From positions 1 through 40,514 of the IMG/VR virus record IMGVR_UViG_3300046007_001204: a stretch of DNA of 40,514 bases; one strand, written 5' to 3'. Both the position numbers and the translations under genes were made by a program. This DNA is from a virus. Of the stretch, positions 15,637-22,751 are shown piece after piece; positions within the stretch are counted from its first letter, which is position 1, and every line of letters begins with the position of its first letter. Under the pieces are notes generated by a model. The model was not told the DNA's origin and made no database searches. It saw only the letters and a program-made list of their open reading frames with translations.

Positions 15637-17225
15637 TCGGCTTCTCCTTCAAGTTCCTGCTTGTACAGGTCAATTAATTGTTGGTGACTATCCACTTTGC
15701 CTTGCAGCATGGTGTACATGCGCTTCTCAACTTCTGATCCTTGTAGATGAACTACCGTCATCTTGTTCTGCTGACCTACGCGGTCGATGCGTCCGATGCA
15801 CTGCAAGTACGTCTCCACTGACATTACCGGCGACCAGAACACAATCGTATCTGCGGCGGTCAACGTGATTCCATGCGATGCCGACTGCGGCTGAATCACC
15901 AAGACTCGTGGATCATGCTCTCGCTGAAACCGGTCAATGATTTCGGATCGTGCCTTCGGCGCTACGGAACCCTTGATGACTTCGTTCGTTATGCCCTCCT
16001 TGTTCAAGTACTCCACGACCACATCGATAGTATGGATGTACGGGACGAATACTACAACCTTATTTGACGTTTCATCAAGCACTTCTTGCAGCGCATTCAG
16101 TCGCGGCGAGATATCAAACTCGATGACATCCTTCTCGTCCGTGTATACGGCACCGCCTGAGATCTGAAGTAGTTTGGACAGTTTGGCTGCGGCGTTGACG
16201 GCAGAGACCTGCTCGCCCGCTGCCTCGATCAACATCTGCTGTTTGAGTTCTTTGTAATACTTGATGACCTGCGGGGACTGTGCAACGAGTCGCGTCTGAT
16301 GAACGATGTCCGGAAGATCCAGACACTCGCGTTTGGCAAACCTGATAGCAGGTTGCAGGGCAGCGTGTACGTCCTGTTGTGCGGTTGTCTTGGGTGCCCA
16401 TTTGAAGCGGGACAACTGCACCATTACTCGGTCGCGCCATGCGCCGGTAAACTTCGGAACCCGCTGTGGCGATACGAGTTTTGCCAATCCAAAGGCATCG
16501 ATGGGTGACTGCGATGCGGGTGTACCCGTCATCATCCACAGTTTTGTTGATGGCGTTAACAATTTAGCCAAGGTCTTCCAACGTCGCGTGTTAGCTGCTT
16601 TGTATGCGTTGGCTTCATCGATGATGATCAGGTCGTACCGTGCTTCCTGTAACTCACGCAGCACGATGTGTGTGCCATCGAAGTTGATGATCGTGAAGTC
16701 AAATCCATCATCAATAACTTTCTTACGCTTCTCCGCCGTGCCGTGAGCGATACCGCACGTGCGGTGCATTGCGGTCTTGAAGATGTCTGCCTGCCACGCG
16801 GAGTGCATGATCGACAACGGGCAGATGACTAGCACTTTCTCAACGACGCCGAGGTTCATCAAGTAGTCTGCTGCCCAGATCGCGGCAGAGGTCTTGCCCG
16901 TGCCAGCCTCGTTGAAGCAGTACGCACGTGAGCGGATGGACAGGAACGACGCGGTGTCTCGTTGATGTGCGAAGGGTATGTGCAGTCCCGGCCAGTTGTA
17001 GTCGCGCAGCATGGGCGACGGGATCTCGGGTACGGTGAGCGCAGGACGCTGCGAGTCAACCACCTGTGCCAAGGCTACGGCTTCATCGTAGTCCCAGTAA
17101 ATCAGTAATTCTTTGGCCTCATCATCTACGCCTACGATCTCGCACTTCTCAATACAGGAGAAGACGTTATCTGCGATATCACAAGGAAGGCTGACTTTGA
17201 TGGCCGTATCTTCAACAATTTCCAT
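15633..17225 (-). CDS. SNF2/DEAD-like superfamily 2 helicase
   Basis: This 530-residue SF2 ATPase shows the expected motifs in order: Walker A NEAGTGKT (K111), motif II IIIDEAN (D203-N206, a DEAN variant), motif III MMTGTP and, in the second RecA-like domain, SASHGITLTAAD and motif VI QCIGRIDRVGQ near residues 474-484. The arrangement matches small SNF2-type phage helicases used in replication or recombination, which translocate on DNA using ATP. The start is ATG at 17225 with AGGTG four bases upstream. Its stop overlaps the next gene's ATG (ATGA). A 154-base spacer with no convincing promoter separates it from the HNH-like gene upstream. Confidence 0.9.
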   Translation of the reverse strand: MEIVEDTAIKVSLPCDIADNVFSCIEKCEIVGVDDEAKELLIYWDYDEAVALAQVVDSQRPALTVPEIPSPMLRDYNWPGLHIPFAHQRDTASFLSIRSRAYCFNEAGTGKTSAAIWAADYLMNLGVVEKVLVICPLSIMHSAWQADIFKTAMHRTCGIAHGTAEKRKKVIDDGFDFTIINFDGTHIVLRELQEARYDLIIIDEANAYKAANTRRWKTLAKLLTPSTKLWMMTGTPASQSPIDAFGLAKLVSPQRVPKFTGAWRDRVMVQLSRFKWAPKTTAQQDVHAALQPAIRFAKRECLDLPDIVHQTRLVAQSPQVIKYYKELKQQMLIEAAGEQVSAVNAAAKLSKLLQISGGAVYTDEKDVIEFDISPRLNALQEVLDETSNKVVVFVPYIHTIDVVVEYLNKEGITNEVIKGSVAPKARSEIIDRFQREHDPRVLVIQPQSASHGITLTAADTIVFWSPVMSVETYLQCIGRIDRVGQQNKMTVVHLQGSEVEKRMYTMLQGKVDSHQQLIDLYKQELEGEAE

Positions 17226-17379
17226 GATGCACCTAATTCTTTGAAAAGCCCGTCACGTGGGCCAGACGGTTATAGCCTGAAGCGGAGAAGCGTTGCTTTG
17301 TAACTTCATCTATAACTGACGCGGTTATCAGACAGGAAAGTGGGTGGGAAAGCCTGTCATGCACACTCGCGCCTAGTGC

Positions 17380-17661
17380 TTATTTCATCGCTCCGCTCGA
17401 CTTGCGTCGGAACGACCGGTTCTTCGACGGGGACTGTATCGTATATCCGTCCTTGTTGGAACCGCCTTTAGACAATGCTTTCTTGTGGGCAATATCTTTG
17501 CCTTCTCTGCGATCTGCTTTGCCGTTGCCGTTCTTGTCGGCACCATTCTTGTCTACGGCGCGACGAGCGCGTTGCCGCTCCATGCGATCTGGATGTTCGT
17601 CACGAGCCTTTTGTAATTTGTACTCGTGTTTGTACGGGCGTGGTGTCTTCGTGTAAGGCAT
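17380..17661 (-). CDS. Small basic HNH-like protein (93 aa)
   Basis: The protein is very rich in Lys/Arg. It contains a calcium-loop-like DKNGNGKADRREGKD, followed by AHKKALSKGGSN and a downstream SPSKNRSFRR. The H...GGSN...N order resembles an HNH nuclease core, though zinc-ligand cysteines are absent. It may be a degenerate HNH fold or a DNA-binding structural protein. ATG at 17661 has GGAGG five bases upstream. The Cas4-like gene ends one base before it, so the two are co-transcribed. Confidence 0.65.
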   Translation of the reverse strand: MPYTKTPRPYKHEYKLQKARDEHPDRMERQRARRAVDKNGADKNGNGKADRREGKDIAHKKALSKGGSNKDGYTIQSPSKNRSFRRKSSGAMK

Positions 17662-17662
17662 T

Positions 17663-18316
17663 TCAACCTCCGTGATACCTGCAAGTTTCTACCGGGCAAT
17701 GTCTACGGCATAAGCCCGTTGGTTGTGCTGGCCAAATCGCGTTGTCAAACGCGATGGATAATCTTTGTAAGTCAGATTCAAACGATTCCCAGAGCTTGTC
17801 GTTGTCGGATCTTAAATACTCTTGATCTATGAACACGTTCTGAGCAATAAACATCAAGGCAGTCTTGGCACGTACGACCTCGGGAAAGTGTGCAAACACC
17901 ATCAGCGCCATCAACTTCAACTGACTCGGGTCGGCGTAACCTGCCTTGCCTGTCTTGTAGTCCACGATGAACGCTGTATCCCCATCGATGATCAGTAAGT
18001 CTGCGATACCTCGTACCCAGTAATCTGGTGCAGTAAACCTGCACGGCTTCCTATCAACCGTCAGCCCCATCTCATGTTCGCAGTACCTTGTGCCGGGGAT
18101 ATCAAGCAACGGATCAACCATCCGTTTGAACTGCTGATAAAACTCCGGCAGCGGCTTGCCATCTCGCACGTACTCTTCGAGCGCCTTGTGTACTTCCTTC
18201 CCATACCGGGCGTCATCGCCTTCACGGGACTGGAAGTTCTTTGCGACACGGATCTCATAGTATTGCTTGGGGCAGGTCTTGTACTGCTTGAGACTGCTGT
18301 AACTCCACTTGATCAT
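17663..18316 (-). CDS. Cas4/RecB-like PD-(D/E)XK exonuclease with Fe-S cysteines
   Basis: Motifs: GKEVHKAL near residue 40, GIADLLI with D106 and VDYKTGK with D119 and K121, which together form the PD-(D/E)XK active site. One N-terminal cysteine (C15, TCPKQYY) and three C-terminal cysteines (C203, C207 and C212, in LCRRHCPVETC) match the four ligands of the 4Fe-4S cluster in Cas4/AddB-type nucleases. At 217 residues it is the usual length. Many phages carry such genes for recombination; no CRISPR array is present. I chose ATG at 18316, which overlaps the polymerase stop as TGATG and has GGGGAG five bases upstream, over the GTG at 18322. Confidence 0.88.
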   Translation of the reverse strand: MIKWSYSSLKQYKTCPKQYYEIRVAKNFQSREGDDARYGKEVHKALEEYVRDGKPLPEFYQQFKRMVDPLLDIPGTRYCEHEMGLTVDRKPCRFTAPDYWVRGIADLLIIDGDTAFIVDYKTGKAGYADPSQLKLMALMVFAHFPEVVRAKTALMFIAQNVFIDQEYLRSDNDKLWESFESDLQRLSIAFDNAIWPAQPTGLCRRHCPVETCRYHGG

Positions 18317-20175
18317 CAACACTCCCCATAGGACTCCCCGTATTTTGCTTCACATGCAACGGGTAAGCCTTCAGCCCAACTCGGAGGAGTAGACATGACT
18401 TTAGTTATAAACGCAAGTGCTTCATTTACCTCATCTTTTGGCGCAACAATCACTGCTGCGTCATGCACTGTAAGCACCGGTCTGTAGCGGTCTTTCATCG
18501 CAAGCATCTGTTCGCCAACGATAATTCTGGCCAATGCCTGAACGACGTTCTCCACCATCGCGCCTCCCCATATCGAAGTTACCCCTTTACGAGAATCGTA
18601 AACGGCTTTGTTGTCTTGATTACGGAGACGGTTGTATCGGATGTACAAACCATTAGGTAAACGTACACCGTGCTGTGTGACCTCCAACACATTGTGTTTT
18701 CCTATCGTGTAAGACTTCTTCTTATGAGACCACGACATCATGTCTTGCAAAGCGTTGTCGCACTCTGCCCAGAGATTTGTAATCCTGTCGTTCTCCTGCC
18801 GGTACAGATCGACAATGCGTTTGCATTCCTCCTCGGGCAGGTCAGCCCCCGGCGGTTGGGTCTTCAGCGTGTGCTGTAACTTCTTCGCCCCAGTGCCATA
18901 GCCCAGTCCAAGGATGCAGGTCTTACCGACGAACCGTTCAACCGGGTTTGCCTTGCTGATCGGCTGCTTGTAGATCTTCGATGCAAAGATCGAATACACA
19001 TCTTCGCCTTTGGCAAACTGCTTGGTAACGTCATCCTGCCCCGCAAGCCACGCCAACACGCGAGCCTCAATCTGTGAGGAGTCGCAGTTGATAATGACGT
19101 AGCCATCAGGGGCATGGATGGAGTTCTTCAGCGTTTTCTTTTTCTTGTCACGGCTCGGCAAGTTTTGGAAGTTAACCGAATCAGTCCCGGCCCAACGACC
19201 TGTGTGAGCGCCGTAATACTTGAGCGGGATAGGTAGCCTGCCGCGATTCCGAGAACCAATACCGATAAAGCGTTCAATGCGTGACTCCTCTAGTGTGGAT
19301 TTCGTGCCAAGACGTACAGCACACAGTTGCTGAATAAACGGATCTTCGTGTTCCGATAACGCGATAAACCCCTCGTCATTCTTGGCAAGGGCAAAGGTCT
19401 CCTTGCCCGTAACCGGACTGATCTTCATGGGTACCGGAATCTCCAAGTCCGTTAGGATGGCAGCGAACTGCGGGTTGCTTGCCAACTTCTTGCGTACTTC
19501 TTCCTCTTCACCCACCTGCAAGGTGTCCATCAGGCCGCGCAGTAACGTGCGCTTCTCCTGCTTCACCTCGGACAAACGCTCGACCAACATCGCATCGTCC
19601 ACGCACAGCACCGGCTGGGTGTACATACGCAATGTCATATCAATCAAATCAAGTTCTGACTGCGGGAAGTGCTGGCCCAACAGCGCATTGAAGAGTTTGA
19701 AAGTCAGGTCCACATCGTTGCAGCAGTACATGCCGTAGTCGGCGAGTTCGGAGTCGATGAAGTCTTTGCGATGCTTGCCAATCGCATCCAGAACCTGCGT
19801 ACCTTTCTTACCCAACGCATACCTTTCAGCTAGCGCAGATAATGATCCACCGGCATCCACACCATGTATTGCTCTCGCCATACACAGCGTATCGAAGTAG
19901 TAAGCCGGGATGATCCCAAAGTGCCATGCCAAGATGGCCCCATCGAACTGCGTGTTGTGACACAGCACCGCTGAGTCAGCCCAGTCGATCTTGTCCAACT
20001 TGGCCTTGATGAATTCTTTCGTACCAGTGATCCACTCGGGGATGTCATCATCGACCTTGATGCTGACACCGATCACTTCAAAGTACGGACTGCGGATGTA
20101 TTCTTCCGTAGTCAGTTTGCTGAGACTGTATCTACTGTCGTAGTACGTCTCAAAGTCGAGAGTTACGAAACTCAT
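18316..20175 (-). CDS. Family A DNA polymerase with 3'-5' exonuclease domain
   Basis: This 619-residue polymerase has an N-terminal DnaQ-like proofreading exonuclease (DFETYY with D7 and E9; HNTQFDGAI; CCNDVDL). The family A polymerase domain contains motif A CDSSQIEARV (D365), a finger region GKTCILGLGYGTGAKK and motif C LTVHDAAVIV (H571, D572). There is no 5'-3' exonuclease domain, as is normal for phage replicative Pol A. The longest frame begins at 20202, but the ATG at 20175 has a GGGGTGG-type ribosome site just upstream and starts directly before the exonuclease strand, so it is preferred. It overlaps the zinc-finger gene upstream and couples to the Cas4-like gene downstream. Confidence 0.93.
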   Translation of the reverse strand: MSFVTLDFETYYDSRYSLSKLTTEEYIRSPYFEVIGVSIKVDDDIPEWITGTKEFIKAKLDKIDWADSAVLCHNTQFDGAILAWHFGIIPAYYFDTLCMARAIHGVDAGGSLSALAERYALGKKGTQVLDAIGKHRKDFIDSELADYGMYCCNDVDLTFKLFNALLGQHFPQSELDLIDMTLRMYTQPVLCVDDAMLVERLSEVKQEKRTLLRGLMDTLQVGEEEEVRKKLASNPQFAAILTDLEIPVPMKISPVTGKETFALAKNDEGFIALSEHEDPFIQQLCAVRLGTKSTLEESRIERFIGIGSRNRGRLPIPLKYYGAHTGRWAGTDSVNFQNLPSRDKKKKTLKNSIHAPDGYVIINCDSSQIEARVLAWLAGQDDVTKQFAKGEDVYSIFASKIYKQPISKANPVERFVGKTCILGLGYGTGAKKLQHTLKTQPPGADLPEEECKRIVDLYRQENDRITNLWAECDNALQDMMSWSHKKKSYTIGKHNVLEVTQHGVRLPNGLYIRYNRLRNQDNKAVYDSRKGVTSIWGGAMVENVVQALARIIVGEQMLAMKDRYRPVLTVHDAAVIVAPKDEVNEALAFITKVMSTPPSWAEGLPVACEAKYGESYGEC

Positions 20176-20332
20176 ATTTCCACCCCTTACTTGTCTCAAC
20201 AAAACCTGCTAATGCCAACGCTTCTACCGATCTGCACCCACCAAACTTGTACCGGTGGGATCTGAATGATTCTGGTGTAGCGAACAGCCGCTTACACTCC
20301 GTACATCTTCTTTCCTTTTTGACGACGGCCAC
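20150..20332 (-). CDS. Small CCHC zinc-finger protein (60 aa)
   Basis: C10 and C13 (RRCTECKRLF), H26 and C33 (FRSHRYKFGGC) form a C-x2-C-x12-H-x6-C zinc-binding motif, followed by a short basic tail. It probably binds nucleic acid or acts as an adaptor. The GTG start at 20332 is supported by GGAGAGG seven bases upstream. The gene overlaps its upstream neighbour by 41 bases and the polymerase start by 26 bases. Confidence 0.75.
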   Translation of the reverse strand: MAVVKKERRCTECKRLFATPESFRSHRYKFGGCRSVEALALAGFVETSKGWKYEFRNSRL

Positions 20333-20495
20333 TCTTCAACCTCTCCACTTCTTTCCGCAGATAAATGATTTCATCGCGGCAAGCCCAAAGAACACTGCCC
20401 ACAGTCAGAAACTTCATCTCTGTTGTAGTCGAGGCATCGTTGATCTCGTTGGGCAACGCCTGAATCAAGTCCAAGATGTCGTCTTCAATTTCCAT
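20292..20495 (-). CDS. Small coiled-coil phage protein (67 aa)
   Basis: The product MEIEDDILDLIQALPNEI... is helical, with a C-terminal heptad segment EIIYLRKEVERLK and a basic end. The ATG at 20495, with AGAGGG upstream, is preferred over a TTG at 20513. It overlaps the 3' end of the methyltransferase gene by 11 bases. Function is unknown. Confidence 0.65.
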   Translation of the reverse strand: MEIEDDILDLIQALPNEINDASTTTEMKFLTVGSVLWACRDEIIYLRKEVERLKSGRRQKGKKMYGV

Positions 20496-21192
20496 ACGCC
20501 CTCTTGATGACAAGCATCTGTGGGTAGTAGCGGATCTCCGCGACTATATTTCTGCTGTCTACCTCTCGCATCAGGTAGTCCATGAACTTCAGTATCTCGC
20601 CCCTGCTGTTGACCGCCGCCGGATTGAAGTACTTACGGAACTGCTCGGTGTATGCGGGGCTATACGTGCAGCCCAAATCTTCGATGACGTAATACCCGCC
20701 ATGCGCTACGTCCTCAAAACAATTACTAAACATTGCCACCATGTCCTCAGCGATGTGTGAAGCATCGTCCACAAACAGGTCAACTGTTTGCGGTAACATC
20801 TCGTTTGACTTGCACAGATCAGCGATGCAGATCTCAACGTTCTCCATGTCCTTGCAAAGTTCCTTGCACTCCGGTCGGATGTCATACCCGATGATTTCGG
20901 ATGCGGGGAGATAGTTACCCCACATACGGAGTGATGCGCCACACGCAACACCCGCCTCTACCACAAGCAACTCGGCCTTCTTGCGGTCTCGTCCTGCCAA
21001 CAACTCACTAACGATCTTCTCGTAGTGCTTGGTGTAATTGTGTTTGATCGTACCCTTGTCGCTGCCATACAGATCAGCAAGACCTTGCAGCGAGAGTTCG
21101 GTCAGATCAACCTCGCCCACGTTCGGCACGTACTCTTCCGGCTTCACCGTATCCAAGTACCGCCTTACCCCACCCCTAGCGTTTCTGTCCAC
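20485..21192 (-). CDS. SAM-dependent methyltransferase, class I, sugar/O-methyltransferase-like
   Basis: The 235-residue protein contains LADLYGSDKGTIKHNYTKHYE, resembling the start of macrocin-O-methyltransferase-like enzymes. Motif I is VVEAGVACGASLRMW (a Gly-rich AdoMet loop), then IIGYDIRPE (acidic ribose ligand), VDLFVDDASHIAEDM and GGYYVIEDL. It probably transfers a methyl group to a sugar or other surface glycan. Two glycosyltransferases and a second methyltransferase in the same block support that. GTG at 21192 has AGAGG six bases upstream. Confidence 0.82.
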   Translation of the reverse strand: MDRNARGGVRRYLDTVKPEEYVPNVGEVDLTELSLQGLADLYGSDKGTIKHNYTKHYEKIVSELLAGRDRKKAELLVVEAGVACGASLRMWGNYLPASEIIGYDIRPECKELCKDMENVEICIADLCKSNEMLPQTVDLFVDDASHIAEDMVAMFSNCFEDVAHGGYYVIEDLGCTYSPAYTEQFRKYFNPAAVNSRGEILKFMDYLMREVDSRNIVAEIRYYPQMLVIKRAYGN

Positions 21193-21379
21193 GTAGCGCC
21201 TCTAGTTCATTTTTTAATGTTGTTAGTTCAAGTGCCAACACGTTGGCCTCAAGTGCTAGACCCGCTTGACGGATATTGGCCAAGGCTTCGTTGACTTTGG
21301 TTTGCTGAGAGTACCGCCACGGCATTCGTGCCATCTCGTCGCGCCACGCTCCCGGTGGCGACTGATCGTCTACGCTCAT
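21176..21379 (-). CDS. Small helical protein (67 aa), out-of-frame overlap with the HTH gene
   Basis: The sequence MSVDDQSPPGAWRDEMARMP is followed by a clear heptad coiled coil (NEALANIRQAGLALEANVLA, then LELTTLKNELEAL). ATG at 21379 has GGAG seven bases upstream. Its first 131 bases overlap the 3' end of the preceding gene in another frame, and its end overlaps the methyltransferase start by 17 bases. It looks more protein-like in the overlap than the partner frame does. Function is unknown. Confidence 0.65.
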   Translation of the reverse strand: MSVDDQSPPGAWRDEMARMPWRYSQQTKVNEALANIRQAGLALEANVLALELTTLKNELEALRGQKR

Positions 21380-21572
21380 GCTCCATCTCCTCCAGTATTC
21401 GTATGTCGTATTGTTTTATTCCGCGATACAACGCGCAGCGTACGGTTGAATCCGATATGCCCCACTCGGCAGCGAGATCCTTGTACTGTTTGGTCTTCAT
21501 CAATCGACCGGCAAGTTCCTGCTGCTCAAGCAAAATCTTGTATTGCTCATAACTCAATTTCGGTCCTCTCAC
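21249..21572 (-). CDS. HTH protein (107 aa) with a tail overprinted on the next gene
   Basis: Residues about 25-60 form a helix-turn-helix (YKDLAAEWGISDSTVRCALY), preceded by the Gln-rich YEQYKILLEQQELAGRLM. The last about 43 residues (VATGSVARRDG... to SGSST) are low complexity and lie over the next gene. The GTG at 21572 overlaps the upstream stop (TAGTG) and has AAGGAG nine bases upstream. It probably binds DNA. The dispensable-looking tail suggests that a mutated stop extended the frame into its neighbour. Confidence 0.65.
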   Translation of the reverse strand: MRGPKLSYEQYKILLEQQELAGRLMKTKQYKDLAAEWGISDSTVRCALYRGIKQYDIRILEEMEHERRRSVATGSVARRDGTNAVAVLSANQSQRSLGQYPSSGSST

Positions 21573-21838
21573 TATGCTTTCTCCTTTCTGGTTTCGTCAC
21601 GCACCAACACCAATAACTTGCACATCACATGTGATTGGCTGCGGCTCTTGGGGTCAGAGTCATACTGCTTGGCGTACATCTCGATGATGTCCCAACGAAT
21701 AGTTTCCAACTCACCCTTGTCACCAATCTTTGCCCAGACTGTTTCAGCAGGCATGGCTTTGGTGTTCTCTTTGTTAATGATCAACTCGGCGTACTCTGCG
21801 TTTTCGGGCGGCGCAACCGCTGCGGGAACCTTTGCCAT
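21572..21838 (-). CDS. Unknown phage protein (88 aa)
   Basis: The product MAKVPAAVAPPENAEYAELI... has mixed alpha/beta character and no recognisable motif; DIIEMYAKQY and a hydrophobic HVMCKLLVLV strand are visible. ATG at 21838 has AAGGAG seven bases upstream and lies one base after the glycosyltransferase stop. The longer start at 21916 would run antiparallel into that gene's coding end and has no such support. Confidence 0.65.
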   Translation of the reverse strand: MAKVPAAVAPPENAEYAELIINKENTKAMPAETVWAKIGDKGELETIRWDIIEMYAKQYDSDPKSRSQSHVMCKLLVLVRDETRKEKA

Positions 21839-21839
21839 C

Positions 21840-22511
21840 TCAAATCTCCTTTGCAATCGCAGTCCATTCGTCTGCGTACTCGACGTTACCCCACTCCTGA
21901 AACCACGGCCCACCACGGGTCATGTGTACAGCGACCGGGTTCGGACAATCCTTCTTGGTATGCCAACCTTCCAGATAGTTGTACGCAATCGGTAGTCCGC
22001 CGATGCGCTCGTCCTCCGTCCACTTGAACCGATGCAGATACATGCCTGTAGCAATGTTGACGGTCTGTGGCGTGAGGTTCTGTCGAATGTCGGGGTGTGA
22101 ACAATTAAATAACATCAGGCTCGACCAATTCTTGCGTGGATACAGGTGCTGCACGGCACCATCCATTTTGGTCTTCTCCTTCGGCTTGTAGTTGTGCTGC
22201 ACACACATCACGCTGTACTTCGGGTCAACATAGTCCATGAGTCCTGCCACATCTCCTCGCCAGAGGAAGTCACAGTCCATGAACAACGCCCAACCTTCGT
22301 ATCCTGCAAGATACGGCGTGAGGAATCGGGTAAAGGAAAACTCTGTAGATGACAGTGGGTCATGCTCCCGCCAGTACAAATTCCGCTCACGCAGATCGCT
22401 CTGCTTGATCGGCTTGATGTTCAGTTCGATGGAGGAGTTACGCGCAAGCGACTCCCTGCACACCTGATATGCAATGTCTTCCCGACTGTCCCAACCAATA
22501 AAGACTTTCAT
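21840..22511 (-). CDS. GT-A-fold glycosyltransferase (GT8-like)
   Basis: This 223-residue protein starts MKVFIGWDSRED, a typical nucleotide-sugar-binding first strand, and carries a DxD-type metal motif LFMDCDFLW (D79, D81) followed by GD. Near the end, VAVHMTRGGPW and EWTAIAKEI resemble the metal-binding histidine region of GT8-like enzymes. It probably transfers a sugar to a phage virion protein, host envelope glycan or nucleotide; the acceptor cannot be inferred. The ATG overlaps the preceding stop as ATGA. Confidence 0.8.
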   Translation of the reverse strand: MKVFIGWDSREDIAYQVCRESLARNSSIELNIKPIKQSDLRERNLYWREHDPLSSTEFSFTRFLTPYLAGYEGWALFMDCDFLWRGDVAGLMDYVDPKYSVMCVQHNYKPKEKTKMDGAVQHLYPRKNWSSLMLFNCSHPDIRQNLTPQTVNIATGMYLHRFKWTEDERIGGLPIAYNYLEGWHTKKDCPNPVAVHMTRGGPWFQEWGNVEYADEWTAIAKEI

Positions 22512-22732
22512 TGTCCACTCGTTAAATCGATTTCCCAACTATCTCTTGCCACGCAGCCGCGCTCGGCACAGCCGGGGTCGAGGAACTTGATATCTTCTCT
22601 CAGTCTGTCGAGTTCCTTTTCCTGATCCACCCAACGCCTCTCGTGTTCAACGCAACGCTGCTCAAGGAACTCAATCCGATCTCTAAGTTTCTGTTTGGAC
22701 TCAAAAAAAGATTTAAAAAATTCAATGACCAT
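22508..22732 (-). CDS. Small coiled-coil protein with Cys-rich C-terminus (74 aa)
   Basis: The N-terminus MVIEFFKSFFESK is amphipathic and hydrophobic. A long charged heptad region follows (KLRDRIEFLEQR, EKELDRLREDIKFL), then GCAERGCVARDSW. ATG at 22732 has GGAGGAG eight bases upstream. Its position between two glycosyltransferases suggests an accessory or scaffold role, which is inference only. Confidence 0.65.
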   Translation of the reverse strand: MVIEFFKSFFESKQKLRDRIEFLEQRCVEHERRWVDQEKELDRLREDIKFLDPGCAERGCVARDSWEIDLTSGQ

Positions 22733-22751
22733 AATACCTACTCCTCCTACC

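Noticed and set aside
17226-17379. A possible leftward promoter (TATAAC at 17269-17274) before the SNF2 helicase
   Set aside because: No acceptable -35 box lies at 15-19 bases, and the gene can be read from the upstream operon.
17663-18316. The Cas4-like gene as evidence of a CRISPR system
   Set aside because: No repeat-spacer array or other cas gene is visible; phage Cas4-like nucleases commonly serve recombination.
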